Shown: positions 1 through 11,900 of the stretch, in pieces | How positions within the stretch are numbered: the first letter of the stretch is position 1 | Layout of the letters: every line of letters starts with the position of its first letter | The notes under the pieces: model-generated | What the model was told of the DNA's origin: nothing | The model's input: only the letters and a program-made list of their open reading frames with translations | The model's database searches: none | Translations under genes and position numbers: made by a program | DNA from: Vitellaria paradoxa | Lineage: Eukaryota > Streptophyta > Magnoliopsida > Ericales > Sapotaceae | Assembly: GCA_019916065.1 (NCBI GenBank) | Contig: CM034242.1 | Span: 7,932,453 to 7,996,452 of the forward strand | DNA length: 64,000 bases | Direction of reading: 5' to 3'

Positions 1-127
1 GCTGGGTTATGCGTGTGTATTGTGCACTGGACCGCATTGTGGGTGGTCTCTCCCAATTAACTTCTCTTTTGCATGTGCTTCAACCACCGTCTCAAATAGA
101 GGCGCTTTTGGACCCCTTTCCATGTCC

Positions 128-135
128 TATAAATA
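128..135 (+). promoter_or_regulatory. TATA box of the glycine-rich protein gene
   Basis: TATAAATA lies 87 bp upstream of the ATG at 222, a normal distance for a plant core promoter with a 5' leader of about 55-60 nt. It is the only strong TATA-like match just upstream of the gene. Confidence 0.7.
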
Positions 136-221
136 GGCACCATTTCAAGCATTTAGGAGCCAGGGTTGGTTTGGTTATGGGTTTTTAATTAAGCACATCA
201 GTTAGTTAATTCATTAATCCC

Positions 222-1028
222 ATGGCCACCCACCACAGGGTTTTGAGTATTGCTTTCTTTGTGTTATTAGGGATATGTTGTGCTGCCGCAACTAGAGCCC
301 TCCTCACTCTTGATGGAGGTTTTGGCTACACTCAGGGGTCAGGCGGTACTAGTGGGTACGGCGGAGGCCACGGTGGTGGCGGAGGCGGTGGCTATAGTGC
401 TGTAGGTGTTCATGGTGGTGGTGCTTCTGGGTATGGAGGTGGTAGTGGAAGTGGAAGTGGTGCTGGATATGGAGCTGGTGGAGAACGTGGTGGTGGTTCC
501 GGGGGAGGTAGTGGCAGTGGTGGCGGTGGCGGAGGGGGAGAGTATGGTGCTGGAGGAGTGGCTGGTGGATATGGAAGTGGGGGTGGTGAAGGAAGTGGTG
601 CTGGGTATGGTGCTGGAGGTGGAGCTGGTGGGGGCGGAGGTGGAGGTGGCGGAAGCGGCGGGGGTGGCGGTGGTGGGGTCGGCGAGGGTGGAGCCCATGG
701 AGGTGGTTACGGTGGAGGAGCGGGCAGTGGCGGTGGCTATGGCTCTGGTGGAGGAAAAGGTGGTGGCTCTGGTGGAGGTGGTGGTAGCGGAGGTGGAGGT
801 GGAGGAGGTTCTGGTGCGGGAGGAGCTGGAGGCGGTGGATATGGTAGTGGTGGAGGAGCAGGAGAGGGTGCTGGAGGTGGTGCAGGAGGAGCAGGTGGAT
901 ATGGTGGCGGTGCCGGTGGCGGCTCTGGTGGCGGTGGTGGCGGCGGTGTCGGAGGTGCACATGGAGGAGGATATGGGGGAGGCAGTGGGGGTGGAGAAGG
1001 CGGTGGTCACGGTGGCTACTTCCCTTGA
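222..1028 (+). CDS. Secreted glycine-rich structural protein (GRP)
   Basis: An intronless 268-residue protein. Residues 1 to about 28 form a typical signal peptide: a short polar/basic start (MATHHR), a hydrophobic core (LSIAFFVLLGICCAAA), then a small-residue cleavage region. After about residue 34 the chain is almost all glycine, broken by Ser, Ala, Tyr, Val, Glu and His in GGGYGSG-, GGGSGSG- and GGGHGG-like units, ending HGGYFP. Known class I plant GRPs are exported and deposited in cell walls, often of vascular tissue; that role is inferred from family resemblance. There is no RNA-binding domain or zinc knuckle, so this is not a nuclear GRP. The ATG at 222 sits in a good context (CCCATGG) downstream of a TATA box. 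The GGN repeats keep several other frames open by chance; the signal peptide picks this one. Confidence 0.9.
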   Translation: MATHHRVLSIAFFVLLGICCAAATRALLTLDGGFGYTQGSGGTSGYGGGHGGGGGGGYSAVGVHGGGASGYGGGSGSGSGAGYGAGGERGGGSGGGSGSGGGGGGGEYGAGGVAGGYGSGGGEGSGAGYGAGGGAGGGGGGGGGSGGGGGGGVGEGGAHGGGYGGGAGSGGGYGSGGGKGGGSGGGGGSGGGGGGGSGAGGAGGGGYGSGGGAGEGAGGGAGGAGGYGGGAGGGSGGGGGGGVGGAHGGGYGGGSGGGEGGGHGGYFP

Positions 1029-1762
1029 GAATGCCTCTTCCATCGCTCGATCTCCTGAGAGGAGATGTCTTCTTATATCTATATATATATATATTATGAC
1101 TCCAAAAAAATAAGGGTAATCTTGCTAAGATGGTGTTTATATACATACGTATTGTACCACATGCATGCAAAACAGATGCCTATATTTATGATTTGCATAC
1201 AAGTGTATTAATGTTTCTTCCATAACCCTAATTAAATTTATGACAAAAATGTTCCAAATTATTAATTCTATTTATTTGCTACTTTGTGTACGTACGAGGA
1301 TGATCATATACAATCTACCTGCGTTTTGGGTGTGGTTGCCACAAATTTCTCTTCCATAATTGTTAATTTTTTTAAATGAATAAATCTAAAATTATATTAT
1401 ATTAAAATATAAAATAAATAGTAAGTTTATATAAAGCACTTATTAGATTTATAATAAGAAAAATGGTGACCCTGCTAACAAAATTTAACCAAAAAGTAGG
1501 AATAATGGGAGGATAGCATTTTTGTAATAAAACTTTACTTATTAATCACTTATTGAAAAGTGATTAGTGCACAATAAATTCATAATATTTTGGTCAACAT
1601 TTATAATTAAAAACTATAATCGCACATCATTGTTCGTATGATAATTATTATTAAAATAGTAGAAGTACAAGTGGAGTAAGTAGTAAAGACAAATGATTTT
1701 AAAATTTTCAAATAAATACTTTTAGTGTTGATAGTAGATTAATTGAATATATCATACTAAGA
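1029..1762. other. 3' flank of the GRP gene, AT-rich, no gene seen
   Basis: Holds the presumed GRP 3' UTR, with a (TA)n stretch near 1078-1094, then AT-rich sequence with no reading frame or repeat I recognise. Confidence 0.5.
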
Positions 1763-2160
1763 GAGTGTTTGGAAGATTGAAAAATAATAAAAAATGTAGT
1801 CTGGATAACTTTTTTTACATTTGATGCATAGTCACCAAACTACGTTTTTCAAAGATGAATAGTATCGTTTTTAACTTTTGCGTTAATTTTTCGAAGAAAG
1901 AATTCATTCGAACGATTTTATGTTAAAATTTTTTGAAAGTTGTCAAAAAATTTTTGAGATTTGTAGAAAAATTATTAGGGTTTGTAGAAATATTATTGGG
2001 TTTGTAAAAAATTTATTCGGATATGTAGATATATATAAATTTATAGAAATTTTAGGAAGTACAAAAAGATTAAAATGTGTTAAAAAGTTTTTAGAAATTT
2101 TCAGATATTTTTAAAAGTTTTCAAAGATTTACCCATATTTTCAGCACTCCAAACAAGGCC
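1763..2160. mobile_element. MITE-like element with GTGTTTGG/CCAAAC ends
   Basis: The segment starts GTGTTTGGAAG and ends CACTCCAAACAAGGCC, imperfect terminal inverted repeats. The inside is AT-rich with runs such as 'ATTTGTAGAAA' repeated at slightly different lengths. A related element lies at 12278-12614. It has no coding capacity; the 64-codon frame within it is the internal repeat read through. Confidence 0.5.
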
Positions 2161-2468
2161 TAAATCACTTAAATTCAATGAAATTAATGTCTTAAATTAA
2201 CAATATTATATTGAAGCAATTCTTTTTAAACAATTAATAGTATCAAAATTTTAAATTTTAAACTCATAAACACAAATTAAACACGGCACAAGAGGGCAAT
2301 TATTATAATAAATTTGGCTTAATTTGATTATCGTTTGGTGGAAAGCAATCTCCAGCTTGTAACAATTTCTTTTATATATATATGTATATACACACACACG
2401 TTACCTCCCTTCAAATCCTGCATAGGCAAGAGATCATTATTTTACTACTCTCAACATGTTAGCTTGCG

Positions 2469-2522
2469 CAAGTTAACAGTTTGTTTTAGTATATTCAAGT
2501 TAACAGTTTGTTTTAGTATATT
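2469..2522. repeat. Perfect 27-bp tandem duplication
   Basis: Two identical head-to-tail copies (2469-2495 and 2496-2522) starting CAAGTTAACAG and ending TAGTATATT. Confidence 0.9.
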
Positions 2523-2806
2523 CAACACGAATTAATTAGGATCTTAACTTAAAGAATGTATTACATGTTGGATAAATAGATGTGGATGCCACAGTTAGTT
2601 TTCTTTTTACTTTCCTCCAAACCCAAGTTAATTAGGATGGACATCGATCTTTACACCAATTAGCATCAATAATCTTTTATAATGTATGCTTATTGTCCGG
2701 TTAACCTTTTTTTTCACCACATTTGCTAGCCGCTTATATGTATATATATATATATATATATTTTATAAATGTGCATGGTTACAATTCTTGATTTTTCTTA
2801 TACAGA

Positions 2807-2844
2807 CATATATATATATATGTGTGTGCGCGCGCGCGCGCGCA
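2807..2844. repeat. Compound microsatellite (TA)n(TG)n(CG)n
   Basis: A TA run passes into TG repeats and then about eight CG repeats. The tract alternates pyrimidine and purine almost without a break, which is the classical requirement for left-handed Z-DNA. Separate plain (TA)n tracts lie at about 2740-2762 and 2979-3001. Confidence 0.85.
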
Positions 2845-4478
2845 TCGCAGCTCTCAATGCTGCAAATGATGAAAAGCCAACTAGCATGCACTTCCTGATC
2901 TTTCTTGCTTAGATTTTGCTTGCCTACACACCTTATTTAAGAATATAAATGTACTAGTTAGATCGAGAAATATACATTCATATATATATATATATATATA
3001 TAGCCACGCATAAAAGAAAGAAAAGAATAATATCTCTCACACAACCTACAACTCAATAATTATAACTAGTAGAGGTGAAAATTATATTTTTTGATAAAGG
3101 AAACAAAAGTTAAAAAAAAGAAAAAAAGTAAAGATCAAAATGTAAAAATAATATACCTTTTAAACAAATAAAAATAATAAAGTATTAATATAATTTTCTA
3201 AGCCAACAGAGACAAGTCTTGTTGGCCTATGGTAAAGAAGTTGTTGGTTTCCTTCTCAGTAGTCACGTCACTAGTATGTGACTACTTCTAATTTCTGTAA
3301 AGTGACTCGAGAATTTATCTCATGGTTAACTCTAATATTTAAGAATTAATCGGATTGTGTGCAATCTCACCGAATACCTTAAGTATTAAAATAAATAAAT
3401 AATTAAAATAAATAAACAAATAAGGGGGTGAGGGACTAACATGGTGTTGAAGTGGTTAAGGATAAGCCTAACAAAAAACCAGCCTAGTTGGAAGCCACCA
3501 ATTAATTAATTTATTAATTTTCAGAATCACCCTATATCGCTTGGTGGAGGCTCAATTGATGATATTCACATTGAATAATATATGTTTATCCTGTACTCTA
3601 TAATCTTATTAATCCACTCTTCACGAATTTTTCTAATAGCAATCCAAAAAAAGATAGCTATGAAACCTCAAAACAACCTTTTTTTTTTTTTTCTTCAAAT
3701 TTAAGACGATAATGACATATAATTATTAAGTTTTACTGAAAATATTCATTAGAATGATATGTTTTATGACCGAAGCTCTCACTTATTTGTTACAATAATT
3801 TAATATTTTTTTAAAAGAAAATATCAAACTAACAGTAAGTGCACAGCCAACGATAGCAATGTTTGAGGGGTTAATGGGCTTTCAAATTTAGGGACTAAAG
3901 TTAAATCTCAAACATATTAATATGAAATTGATCTGATATTTTAATTTAAAATTAAATTTTTTTTTACTTTTTAAAGGAATAAACTAATCAATAAATAAAA
4001 ATAAAAAAAACATTAAATAAGAAAAGAGAAAGAAGGAAAGAGAAAGTTTTGAAGTTAAAACGTCGATAAGATAATTTGTGAAAAATATCTTGAAATTCAT
4101 TGAAGATAATTAACTGAAAATGAAAATAATCTATTGAAGATATGTAAATGACAATTTACTGATGTGTGAATCCCATTAGATACGGATAGTGTAGATACCA
4201 ATACAAACAATCTACAGGAGAGGAAATAATCGAAGGTTATAAGAGGAAATAATGGAAATCCTATCAACTGTAATCTCCAATACTTGTAAGAGGTCAACAT
4301 TGAAAATCTACATATCTTCAATGGAGCTTAAATTCACATATCTTCGATAGATTATCTAATAAATAATCTACGAAAAGGGGAAATTATTCCTCATCAAGAT
4401 GCAAAAATTATATAATTGTATAAAATTTTATTTTTATCTAATATATCTTTAACAGATTATGTAATATTAAATTATATA
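2845..4478. other. AT-rich intergenic sequence, no gene seen
   Basis: Holds scattered A/T homopolymers and a purine-rich stretch around 4020-4045. No coding frame, RNA gene or clear repeat boundary was recognised. Confidence 0.5.
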
Positions 4479-5216
4479 AGGGTGAGAATATTATTGACAC
4501 TCCTTAAAAAGTTTTCCTTACTTTTTGTCATTTTATGCCTGTATAAAATTACAAAACTAACCATGTAGCGGAGGACAATTAATACAACACTTTAAATATC
4601 ATAATTGCCTTCTCTTTTCATTTATTACTTAATTCAAAACTAACATTCTCTACTTTTTACTTTTATTTTCATGACTTTTGAGTTTGATGAGTGAAAAAAA
4701 AAAAATTACTTCCCTCGCTTTTCTGTATAGATTCATCCTGCCATAATAAAAAAATAAATTAATTAAATGATGGGAAGGTTTCCTAAATATTATTGAGTTC
4801 TTAAACTCTTATTTGGATGGTGATTTTTTATTAAAAAAAATTAGTATCAATGTGACACATGATAAAATTTAATTAGAAAAAATTAGTAAAACTAGAAGTA
4901 TTTTTGGTATTTTTTGGATTTGCCAAACATCTCTTACAAATTAGTTTCTCACTTCTCTCTAATATGCATGAAGTGGTCATAGACCTCTCAAGTAACAATT
5001 TAATTTTTTTCCCCCCTTTTTGGCGGCATGCATCACAGCAACTTGATAGTGCAGAATGTTAGTTTTGTAATAATAATTGGAAAAGGGGTAATTATGGTAT
5101 TTAATGTATTTTCTATTAATTGTTATTTACTATAAGACTAGTTTTGTAATTTCGTAGGACCAAAAGAATAATAAAAAGTGGGAAACGTTTTGAAGTTAAT
5201 GTCAATATCCCCAACC
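4479..5216. mobile_element. Non-autonomous element with ~170-bp terminal inverted repeats
   Basis: The left end (from AGGGTGAGAATATT at 4479, through 'TTACAAAACTAACCATG' to about 4655) is an imperfect reverse complement of the right end (about 5040-5216, including 'GACTAGTTTTGTAATTTC'). A second member of the family with the same end organisation is at 20346-21481. There is no transposase. The long terminal inverted repeats suggest a Mutator-like derivative; the superfamily is inference, since no clean target duplication could be fixed. Confidence 0.55.
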
Positions 5217-5936
5217 ATAAAATCATATATTTATCTATTTATAAAAAATATTCCTAATCAACTATTTAACATATTTCATAATATTCCTAATCAAAAGGGG
5301 AAAATATTTCATAATATTCCTAATCACAAAATATTCCTAATCAAAAGGGGAAAAATTATTGCTAATCAAATAATTTATTAAAAATTATTATCCCCATTTG
5401 TCAATTACTTTTCAAAATAATTGTATAAAATTACACATTTATCAAATATATATATACACACAATATTTAATAAATTAGCACGAAACGTAATTTAAGTATA
5501 AAACGTAGATTGTAAATAATATGTTTAAATGGTGATTGAAAGAACTAATTTAACATACTTCACATAAAGTTCAAAAAAAAATGTATAACTAATATAATAT
5601 ATTATCTCTTGCTCACGTCCATATCACGTCCAAAAGAGAATTCTTTTTAGTTAGCCCACTAGGTTTTGACTTGGTGAGTAAACTCTGGTGTTCTAAAAAC
5701 CAAGAGAATTCTTTTTAGTTTGTTTTTGTCTTACATGATTCTTTTTTGCCAAATTTAATTTTGTTTTATTTAATAACTTTTAATTTTTTTTTTGGTGATT
5801 CAAAATTCCATCGATTTATTACAATCCATAACGAACTGTGTAACCAGTGGCCAAACTAAAAACATGCACAACATCCCATAAATCACGCAAATCAGTTAAG
5901 TCCAAAGTTTACGCTTTGTGTAAGAACCTCCAAGAA
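5217..5936. other. AT-rich stretch with short reiterated AATATTCCTAATCA motif
   Basis: Four copies of (A)ATATTCCTAATCA occur between about 5248 and 5343, two followed by AAAAGGGGAAAA, so this is a small degenerate tandem array. GAGAATTCTTTTTAGTT also occurs twice (about 5637 and 5704). No gene is seen. Confidence 0.55.
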
Positions 5937-5944
5937 CTTCTAAC

Positions 5945-7153
5945 TAAGGTGACAAAATGGGCAGGTTGGGCGGGTTAGTGATGAGTTTAAATGGGTTAGG
6001 AGTTAAATGAGTACAACCGAAATCCACCCATTTAAAAGGCGGGTTAGATATGGGTGGATTGAATACAGGTTATTTCAAACTCATGAACCCATATCTAACC
6101 CATTTACTTATAACCTAACTTATTTTTTTTTTTAAAATAAAAATTTATTTCAATTAATATGTATATATATGTATAAATACATCAATATTTATTTTAATCA
6201 ATATAATATTATACATATTATATATTACATTTATATTTTTCAGTTAATTTTGAATTTGTACAAACCAATTTATTTTTTATTTAATTTTAAATCAACAAAT
6301 TTCTTTCTCTCTCTCTCTGTGCGCGCACGCGCATGTGTGTGTGTGGGTGTGTGCCTACGCGCGCACGCGTGTGTGTATGCGTGCACGTGCGTATGTGTGT
6401 GTGGACATGTCTGCGTGTGCGCGTGCGTGAGTGTGTGAATGCGCACATGTAGGCGTGTATGCGGGTGCGCGCGCGCATGTGTGTGTAGGCGTGTATGGGC
6501 GCGCACGTTTGTGTAGGCATGTATGCATATGTGCGCACATATGTGTAAGCGTGTATGCGTATGTGTGCACGTGCCCACGCGTGCGTGTGTGTAAACGTGT
6601 ATGTGCGTGTGTGCACGCGCGCGCACGTTTGTGTAGGTATGTGTGCATATATGCGCGCATATGTGTAAGCGTGTGTGTGCACGTGCCCGCGCATGCGTGT
6701 GTGTAAGCGTGTATGCACGCGCGCGCGCGCGCGTATGTGCGTATGTACGCACGCACGTGTGTGTGGGCATGTGTGTGCACGCGCACGTGCGTGTTGACGT
6801 GTATGCGTATGTGCCCGCACACCTGTCGCGCGTTTACTGTAGAGAGAGAGAGAGGATTAAATTAATTTGTACATTATATATATTATACATTTACTGTAGA
6901 GATAGCTGGAAGGAAAGATAGAGAGAGAGGTGAGAGAGAGAACAGTGTAGAGAGGAGGATTAAACTAATTTTTTTTAACTTATATGAATATTTTAACGAA
7001 TCCCATTTTACAACGTAATTGCGCCAATTTATAAATGAATATTTTATAAGCTACCCAATTACAACCCAATTAGTAAAATAATATGACCTAAACCCATTTA
7101 TTATTAGTTTAATTGGATGAGTTGATGGGTTTAAATTAATTTCGCCACCCCTA
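5945..7153. mobile_element. Non-autonomous hAT-type transposon, about 1.2 kb
   Basis: The left end reads TAAGGTGACAAAATGGG. The right end, read inward on the minus strand, is TAGGGGTGGCGAAATTAA. These are variants of the TAGGGGTGGCAAAA-type end common in plant hAT MITEs. The flanks carry an 8-bp target duplication, CTTCTAAC (5937-5944) and CTTCCAAC (7154-7161), 7 of 8 bases identical; 8 bp is the diagnostic size for hAT. Behind the ends lie GGGT-rich (5958-6115) and ACCCATTTA-rich (7075-7140) subterminal repeats in opposite orientation. There is no transposase frame; the interior is dominated by a GT/GC satellite. Confidence 0.75.
6314..6832. repeat. Alternating purine-pyrimidine (GT/GC/AT) satellite with 120-bp higher-order repeat
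   Basis: About 520 bp of almost uninterrupted pyrimidine-purine alternation (GTGTGT, GCGCGC, GTATGC). A larger unit repeats: GCGCACGTTTGTGTAGG begins at 6501 and again at 6621, and the following ~100 bp match with small changes and one ~8-bp deletion in the second copy. CT repeats flank it on the left (6301-6318) and GA repeats on the right (6840-6854). Open frames on both strands here come from the lack of stop codons in such repeats, not from genes. Confidence 0.9.
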
Positions 7154-7161
7154 CTTCCAAC

Positions 7162-8195
7162 CTCCCTTAGAGAAGTCAGGAATTCTAACCAATTACCTTA
7201 GAACAATTGGTTACTTTTAGACACGTTCTTTAAAAAAAAAAAAAAAAAGGGGGTTCCAAAAAACAAAGGGGGAAAAAAGAAATGAATATTAAACGTTTAG
7301 ATACTTGAATGTGGTTGACCAAGTGTAATTCTTGAACACTTTGTATATTCACCCACCCTGGGTGGTTTTTCAATGCCAAAGCTTCTCTTGTTACCTTTAA
7401 AGTCTAGTCTCGTTAGTTTTATTTCGATTTGTGCATCAATGAAGAACTAATATATTTACTTTAGTGCAACCCTAAATTTATCTTTAAATATTTTGGAAAG
7501 AGTTAACGTAAAGATCTCTCATTTCATGCCTGAATACACTGTTCTTGTATATATATAAAAAGAAAAGTTGCTTTCCAACGAAGATGATGAAATTCTCATA
7601 GCTCAAGGTGACTCGTCTTAATACTAAACCTCAAGGAGGAGATATGACTTGTCCTGTGGAATCTCCATTCTTCCGCCCAATTTCACTCAATCTTGAAGCA
7701 CATACCAAAGACTCCCACAAACTTACACCTCCATTCACCAACATTTCTAATCCATACAACAATCAACCTACTCAAAATATGTTAAGATACATAAAAACCA
7801 AGCAATTGGATAAAATTCACCTCATGTTTGCTGCAATTCAGCTTCCTCCTAACTTCCAGCCAGCGAAGAATCTGCAACTACAACTATGCTGCCCCAACAA
7901 TACAATCCAATGCTTTCCCAATTTTCACTGCATCCTCACTCACTACGGACCGAGGCTCCGCTGAATCAACAAAATTGGCATTCTTTACAAACAAAAAAGC
8001 ATACATAATTAATCTCAAAACAATTCCTCTGCTACAAAAATAAAAATAACACCAGCTAATCATAAGCCTGGTGAGTTTTAAAATCTTGATTTTGTCTTTT
8101 TAAAGAATTTTATTGACTCTTTTTTACATCCACTACATATTGATTGCCATTGTAACAAACTCTTCTGATGATTTTGAACACAACAAACAACACTA
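7162..8195. other. Intergenic region with one unassigned coding-like stretch
   Basis: 7162-7600 is AT-rich with an A16 run near 7232. From the ATG at 7644 to the TGA at 7962-7964 a frame of 106 codons is open on the plus strand (start MTCPVESPFFRP, end HYGPRLR), with more balanced composition than its surroundings but no recognised domain. It could be a gene relic or chance. The ARF-GAP 3' UTR should enter from the right; a minus-strand AATAAA (8109-8114) is a candidate poly(A) signal for it. Confidence 0.35.
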
Positions 8196-8960
8196 TCAGA
8201 GGATTCTGTCCTGAAGATCCGTCATTAAAGTAGATGCCAAGGAACTTAGTTTCTTCCCAGTTTCTCCAGCTATATTTTTAAGATTAGAAATGTCCTGTTG
8301 TGCCTGAAAAGATGAAACCAAATTGAGTACTGCACAATAAATGTTTAAAAACAATAAGAGAACAATACAAAATAAATAAATATTAAAAAAACAAGGTAGC
8401 TTTCTTGCAAGACCTCAATATTATCCTCCATTGCGCATCTAATTTTCCCTTTTTTTTGGGGGGGGGGGGGGGGTACCAACTATGTACATCTACATTGCCA
8501 CAACAAGAAATACCAAAGGTTGCAAAACAAACCTGGAAAGACAGTCTGTTAATGAGGTCACTTGCTGTGAGATCAACTGAGGAATTATCTCTACTGTAAC
8601 CAAACAGATCAGCACTCGAGATCGACGTTGAACCCTTAAAAAACAAGAGAAGGAGATGTAGTAACTAATAAGTTGAACATTGAGTAACAAATTCAGTCAG
8701 TAAAGACATTCACTTCACAGAGAACTAGGAGAAAGGCACTGAAAATGAATAGTTAACAGTATGATTTCAAATATCATGCCAGCCCTGGTAAGTTGAGCAA
8801 TTTTCAGATGAAACACCTCTCGGAGAAGCAAGTTAAGAAGATGGAAAACAGACATTTGGAGCTCTATAAGTTATATAATACATTATAGATCAATTGTAAG
8901 TAATATGAGTTCAATATTACCCATCAAAAATGGAAAATAAAGTGTAAAAATATATATATG

Positions 8961-8996
<36 letters not shown>

Positions 8997-11900
8997 ATAA
9001 ATTAGTTGCTTCTATAGAGACAGTAAGAGCAAAAGTAATCCTCAAATCAACGTCGATTTATATAGGCAATTCTATCCAAAAATTAATAATCACACAACAA
9101 TTAGAACTTGTTCCTTGTTGAATCTACAGCCAATCAACCATTCACCAGTGTAATGCGCAATTTGCTACAATATTTCCCAGAAGAAATAACAAATAGAAGT
9201 TGAAAAGGAAAGAGAATAAGATGCACCTTAACTAATTTAAAACATGCTATACTCTGCCAAATTTCATGTGTAACCATGTAAAGCTATCCTTCAATCAAAT
9301 GCCATACTGTCACTGACATACTAAAAAACAAAAGGCAGAATGAAATAACACCACACACTACAGGAGTCAACTAAAGAATGCCCTATCATATGCAATATGA
9401 CTATGACAAATTCAAGAATCTAAAGTCCAGGGGGAAAAAAAAAAGGCTGCAGTTCATGGGAAAGCTATTCCTCAATCAAATGCCATACTGTCACTGGCAT
9501 ACTACATTCCTTTAGATAGAAAAAAAGAAAGAAAACAACAAAATAAAAAGCAGAATGAAATAACACCATACACTGCAGGAGCCAACTTAAGAAATGCCTT
9601 ATTATATGCAGTAAGACTATGACAAATTCAAGAATCTAAAAGTCCAAGGGAAAAAAAGAAGTTTCAGTTCATGCTTTTTATAAGTAATGGTGAGAATGCC
9701 TACTGTGAACTTCTGCAAGGAAACTTGAGCGTCCATAGCAGCTTTGTTCTGGTCTCCAAAATATTGGGCTGATGAAATAGATTTTGCATTAGAAAACTTC
9801 TTCCTTGCGTCATCTGTTTCCTCAATCTGACAATAATAACATTCAAATTTTAAGTATAGAAACACATGCAGCATTACAAATGCAAACCAACTGCCAAAGC
9901 CATGTTGAATGAAAATATGTGAAGATTGGCACAATGAGTCACAACTTGGAACGCAGAAATAATGAAAAAACATTGAAACATCAGAAGGGGGAAAAGCATA
10001 AAAACACCGTAGAGAGAAGGACCCCCTCTAGCTCATTTCAGTAAAGTTCAATGCTGCTCAATTAATTTAAGAATCATTTTGAAAGGAAAAGATATCAGTA
10101 TTAACTAGAAAGCATCAGAATTGTGGTCAATGCTCCAAGCTGACATTGGTCAGTAGAGTCCCTTACTATTCCTCAACATGAACTATCCACCAGGAAAGCA
10201 TCTTAAACATAAGCCACTCAATGTTTGTAGGTATAAACCAGTAACACACCACAACTCATTGAGTTTGATCAAACCTCTTATGAGGAACTATAGGCTATAT
10301 GAGTTAGCTGTCTAAGTGGAACTGATAGCATAAGTCAAAATTCACACCAGTTACATGGCACCTAGTCAAGTGTGACTAATAGAAAACGAAAGAGATCGCT
10401 GAGCTTTTGCTCCACAAAATTAAACCCCAAAAAAGAAGCTTGCAATTTTCAGTAGAAATCTCAATTTTAAATTTTTTAAAATCCATTGAAGCCCTGGGCT
10501 AATAAATGAAATAGGGGGAATGCATGCATCATCATCAAATTCATGATTACGGCCTGAACTCGTGCCTCCTGTCAGAAAACTCAGTGCCAGAATAAGTAGC
10601 CTTCTGTAAGCAAGATTCAAATGGTGAATAAAAAGTAAATCATTATGTCCAAAAAAACTCTTCAGGTAGATATTTTGTAGAGGAGGTGATAATTCAAAGC
10701 CTAGCATGGGAAACATGAAATTCCCACATTACCGTATCAAATTTTAGCAAACGATGAGCAGGTGTTAAACTGTACTTTCAAGTAACCAAGAAAATTCCTG
10801 ACATTGAAAAGTGTAATATACTACCAAAAACTTAAAGCAAACATGAATTAATTATGTGAAAATATATGCTTTCCAAATTCCAAAAAAATAAAAAAAAATA
10901 GAAATAAAAAGATAATATCTGCACTGGAAATACATAGAACCCTCACCCATTCTATGTCATTGACTTTCTTTCCCCAAAAGAAAATACATTAAAACATCCT
11001 AGCAAACGTTAGTTGATTGAAATACTTCCAAGGCTTATGATTTCCACCTAAATTATGAGGAGAAAAACAGAATCGAGACAAGAATATGTTAAAAACTATG
11101 CAAAAACAAGAATTAATTTTACCCTACTAAATGAAATGACAAAGGGGGTGGGGGGGAGAAGTGTAGAACATGGCAATGCCCATTGAATGATTTATATCAA
11201 AGAAGATTCCAATTATCACCTCTACAACAAGTTAAAGGTAAATTGGAAGAAGTGGAATGGAAAGCCTTAAGATGCTTCTCTGAATTGGTAATCCAGTGCT
11301 ACAATCATAAAGCTAATAGCTTACTTGGACTTTTGATGAACTGGCGCTTGTTCTCTTTGGAAATCCACTGTCCATCCCATATTCCGCAAAGAAACTTGAT
11401 GATTTTGGTGGGGCTACATGGCTAATCACATGAGTACCTCCAGAAATCGGTGCTGCTTGAACATTATCTACATACTCAAAACGCGATGTAAAAGATGAAC
11501 CAACAGATGGGGAGCTATCGGTTGAGGTGGAAACTTGCACAGGAAGTTCTTCAGGCTTCTGATCATAGAGATTCTCACTCGGCTGCAGTGGAAAGTACTC
11601 AGTTTAAACAAAGGAACTTAAAATTAATTACATGGAATCAAGCAACAAACACTGAACTTCAGAAACAGATCGTCTAATTAAACCTAATTTGATAATATAA
11701 TGTTATCTGAGTAACCAAATCATATTATAGAGGTAAAGCAAAGATTCACCTTGGTGGTAAGTTTTCGAGCACCAAGCCCCCCAGTCTTTCCAGTTTTTTT
11801 TACACCAATGGGCTTCTTCATAGAAGTGGTAATAACTGAATGAGAAGCTTTAGGTGAATCAGAGACATCAGGGAATTCTTCCTTTCCTGATAAAACGACT

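Noticed and set aside
339..1170. Long frames opposite and out of phase with the glycine-rich gene
   Set aside because: GGN repeats read in other frames give Ser/Thr- or His-rich chains without stops. Only the plus frame from 222 has a signal peptide.
6270..6921. Several long open frames on both strands, rich in Thr/His or Val/Cys/Ala
   Set aside because: They arise because alternating GT/GC/AT repeats contain almost no stop codons. The products are low-complexity and every frame is open.
10420..10716. 98-codon minus-strand frame
   Set aside because: It lies within ARF-GAP intron 4, has no known domain, and is not conserved with the gene's exon pattern.
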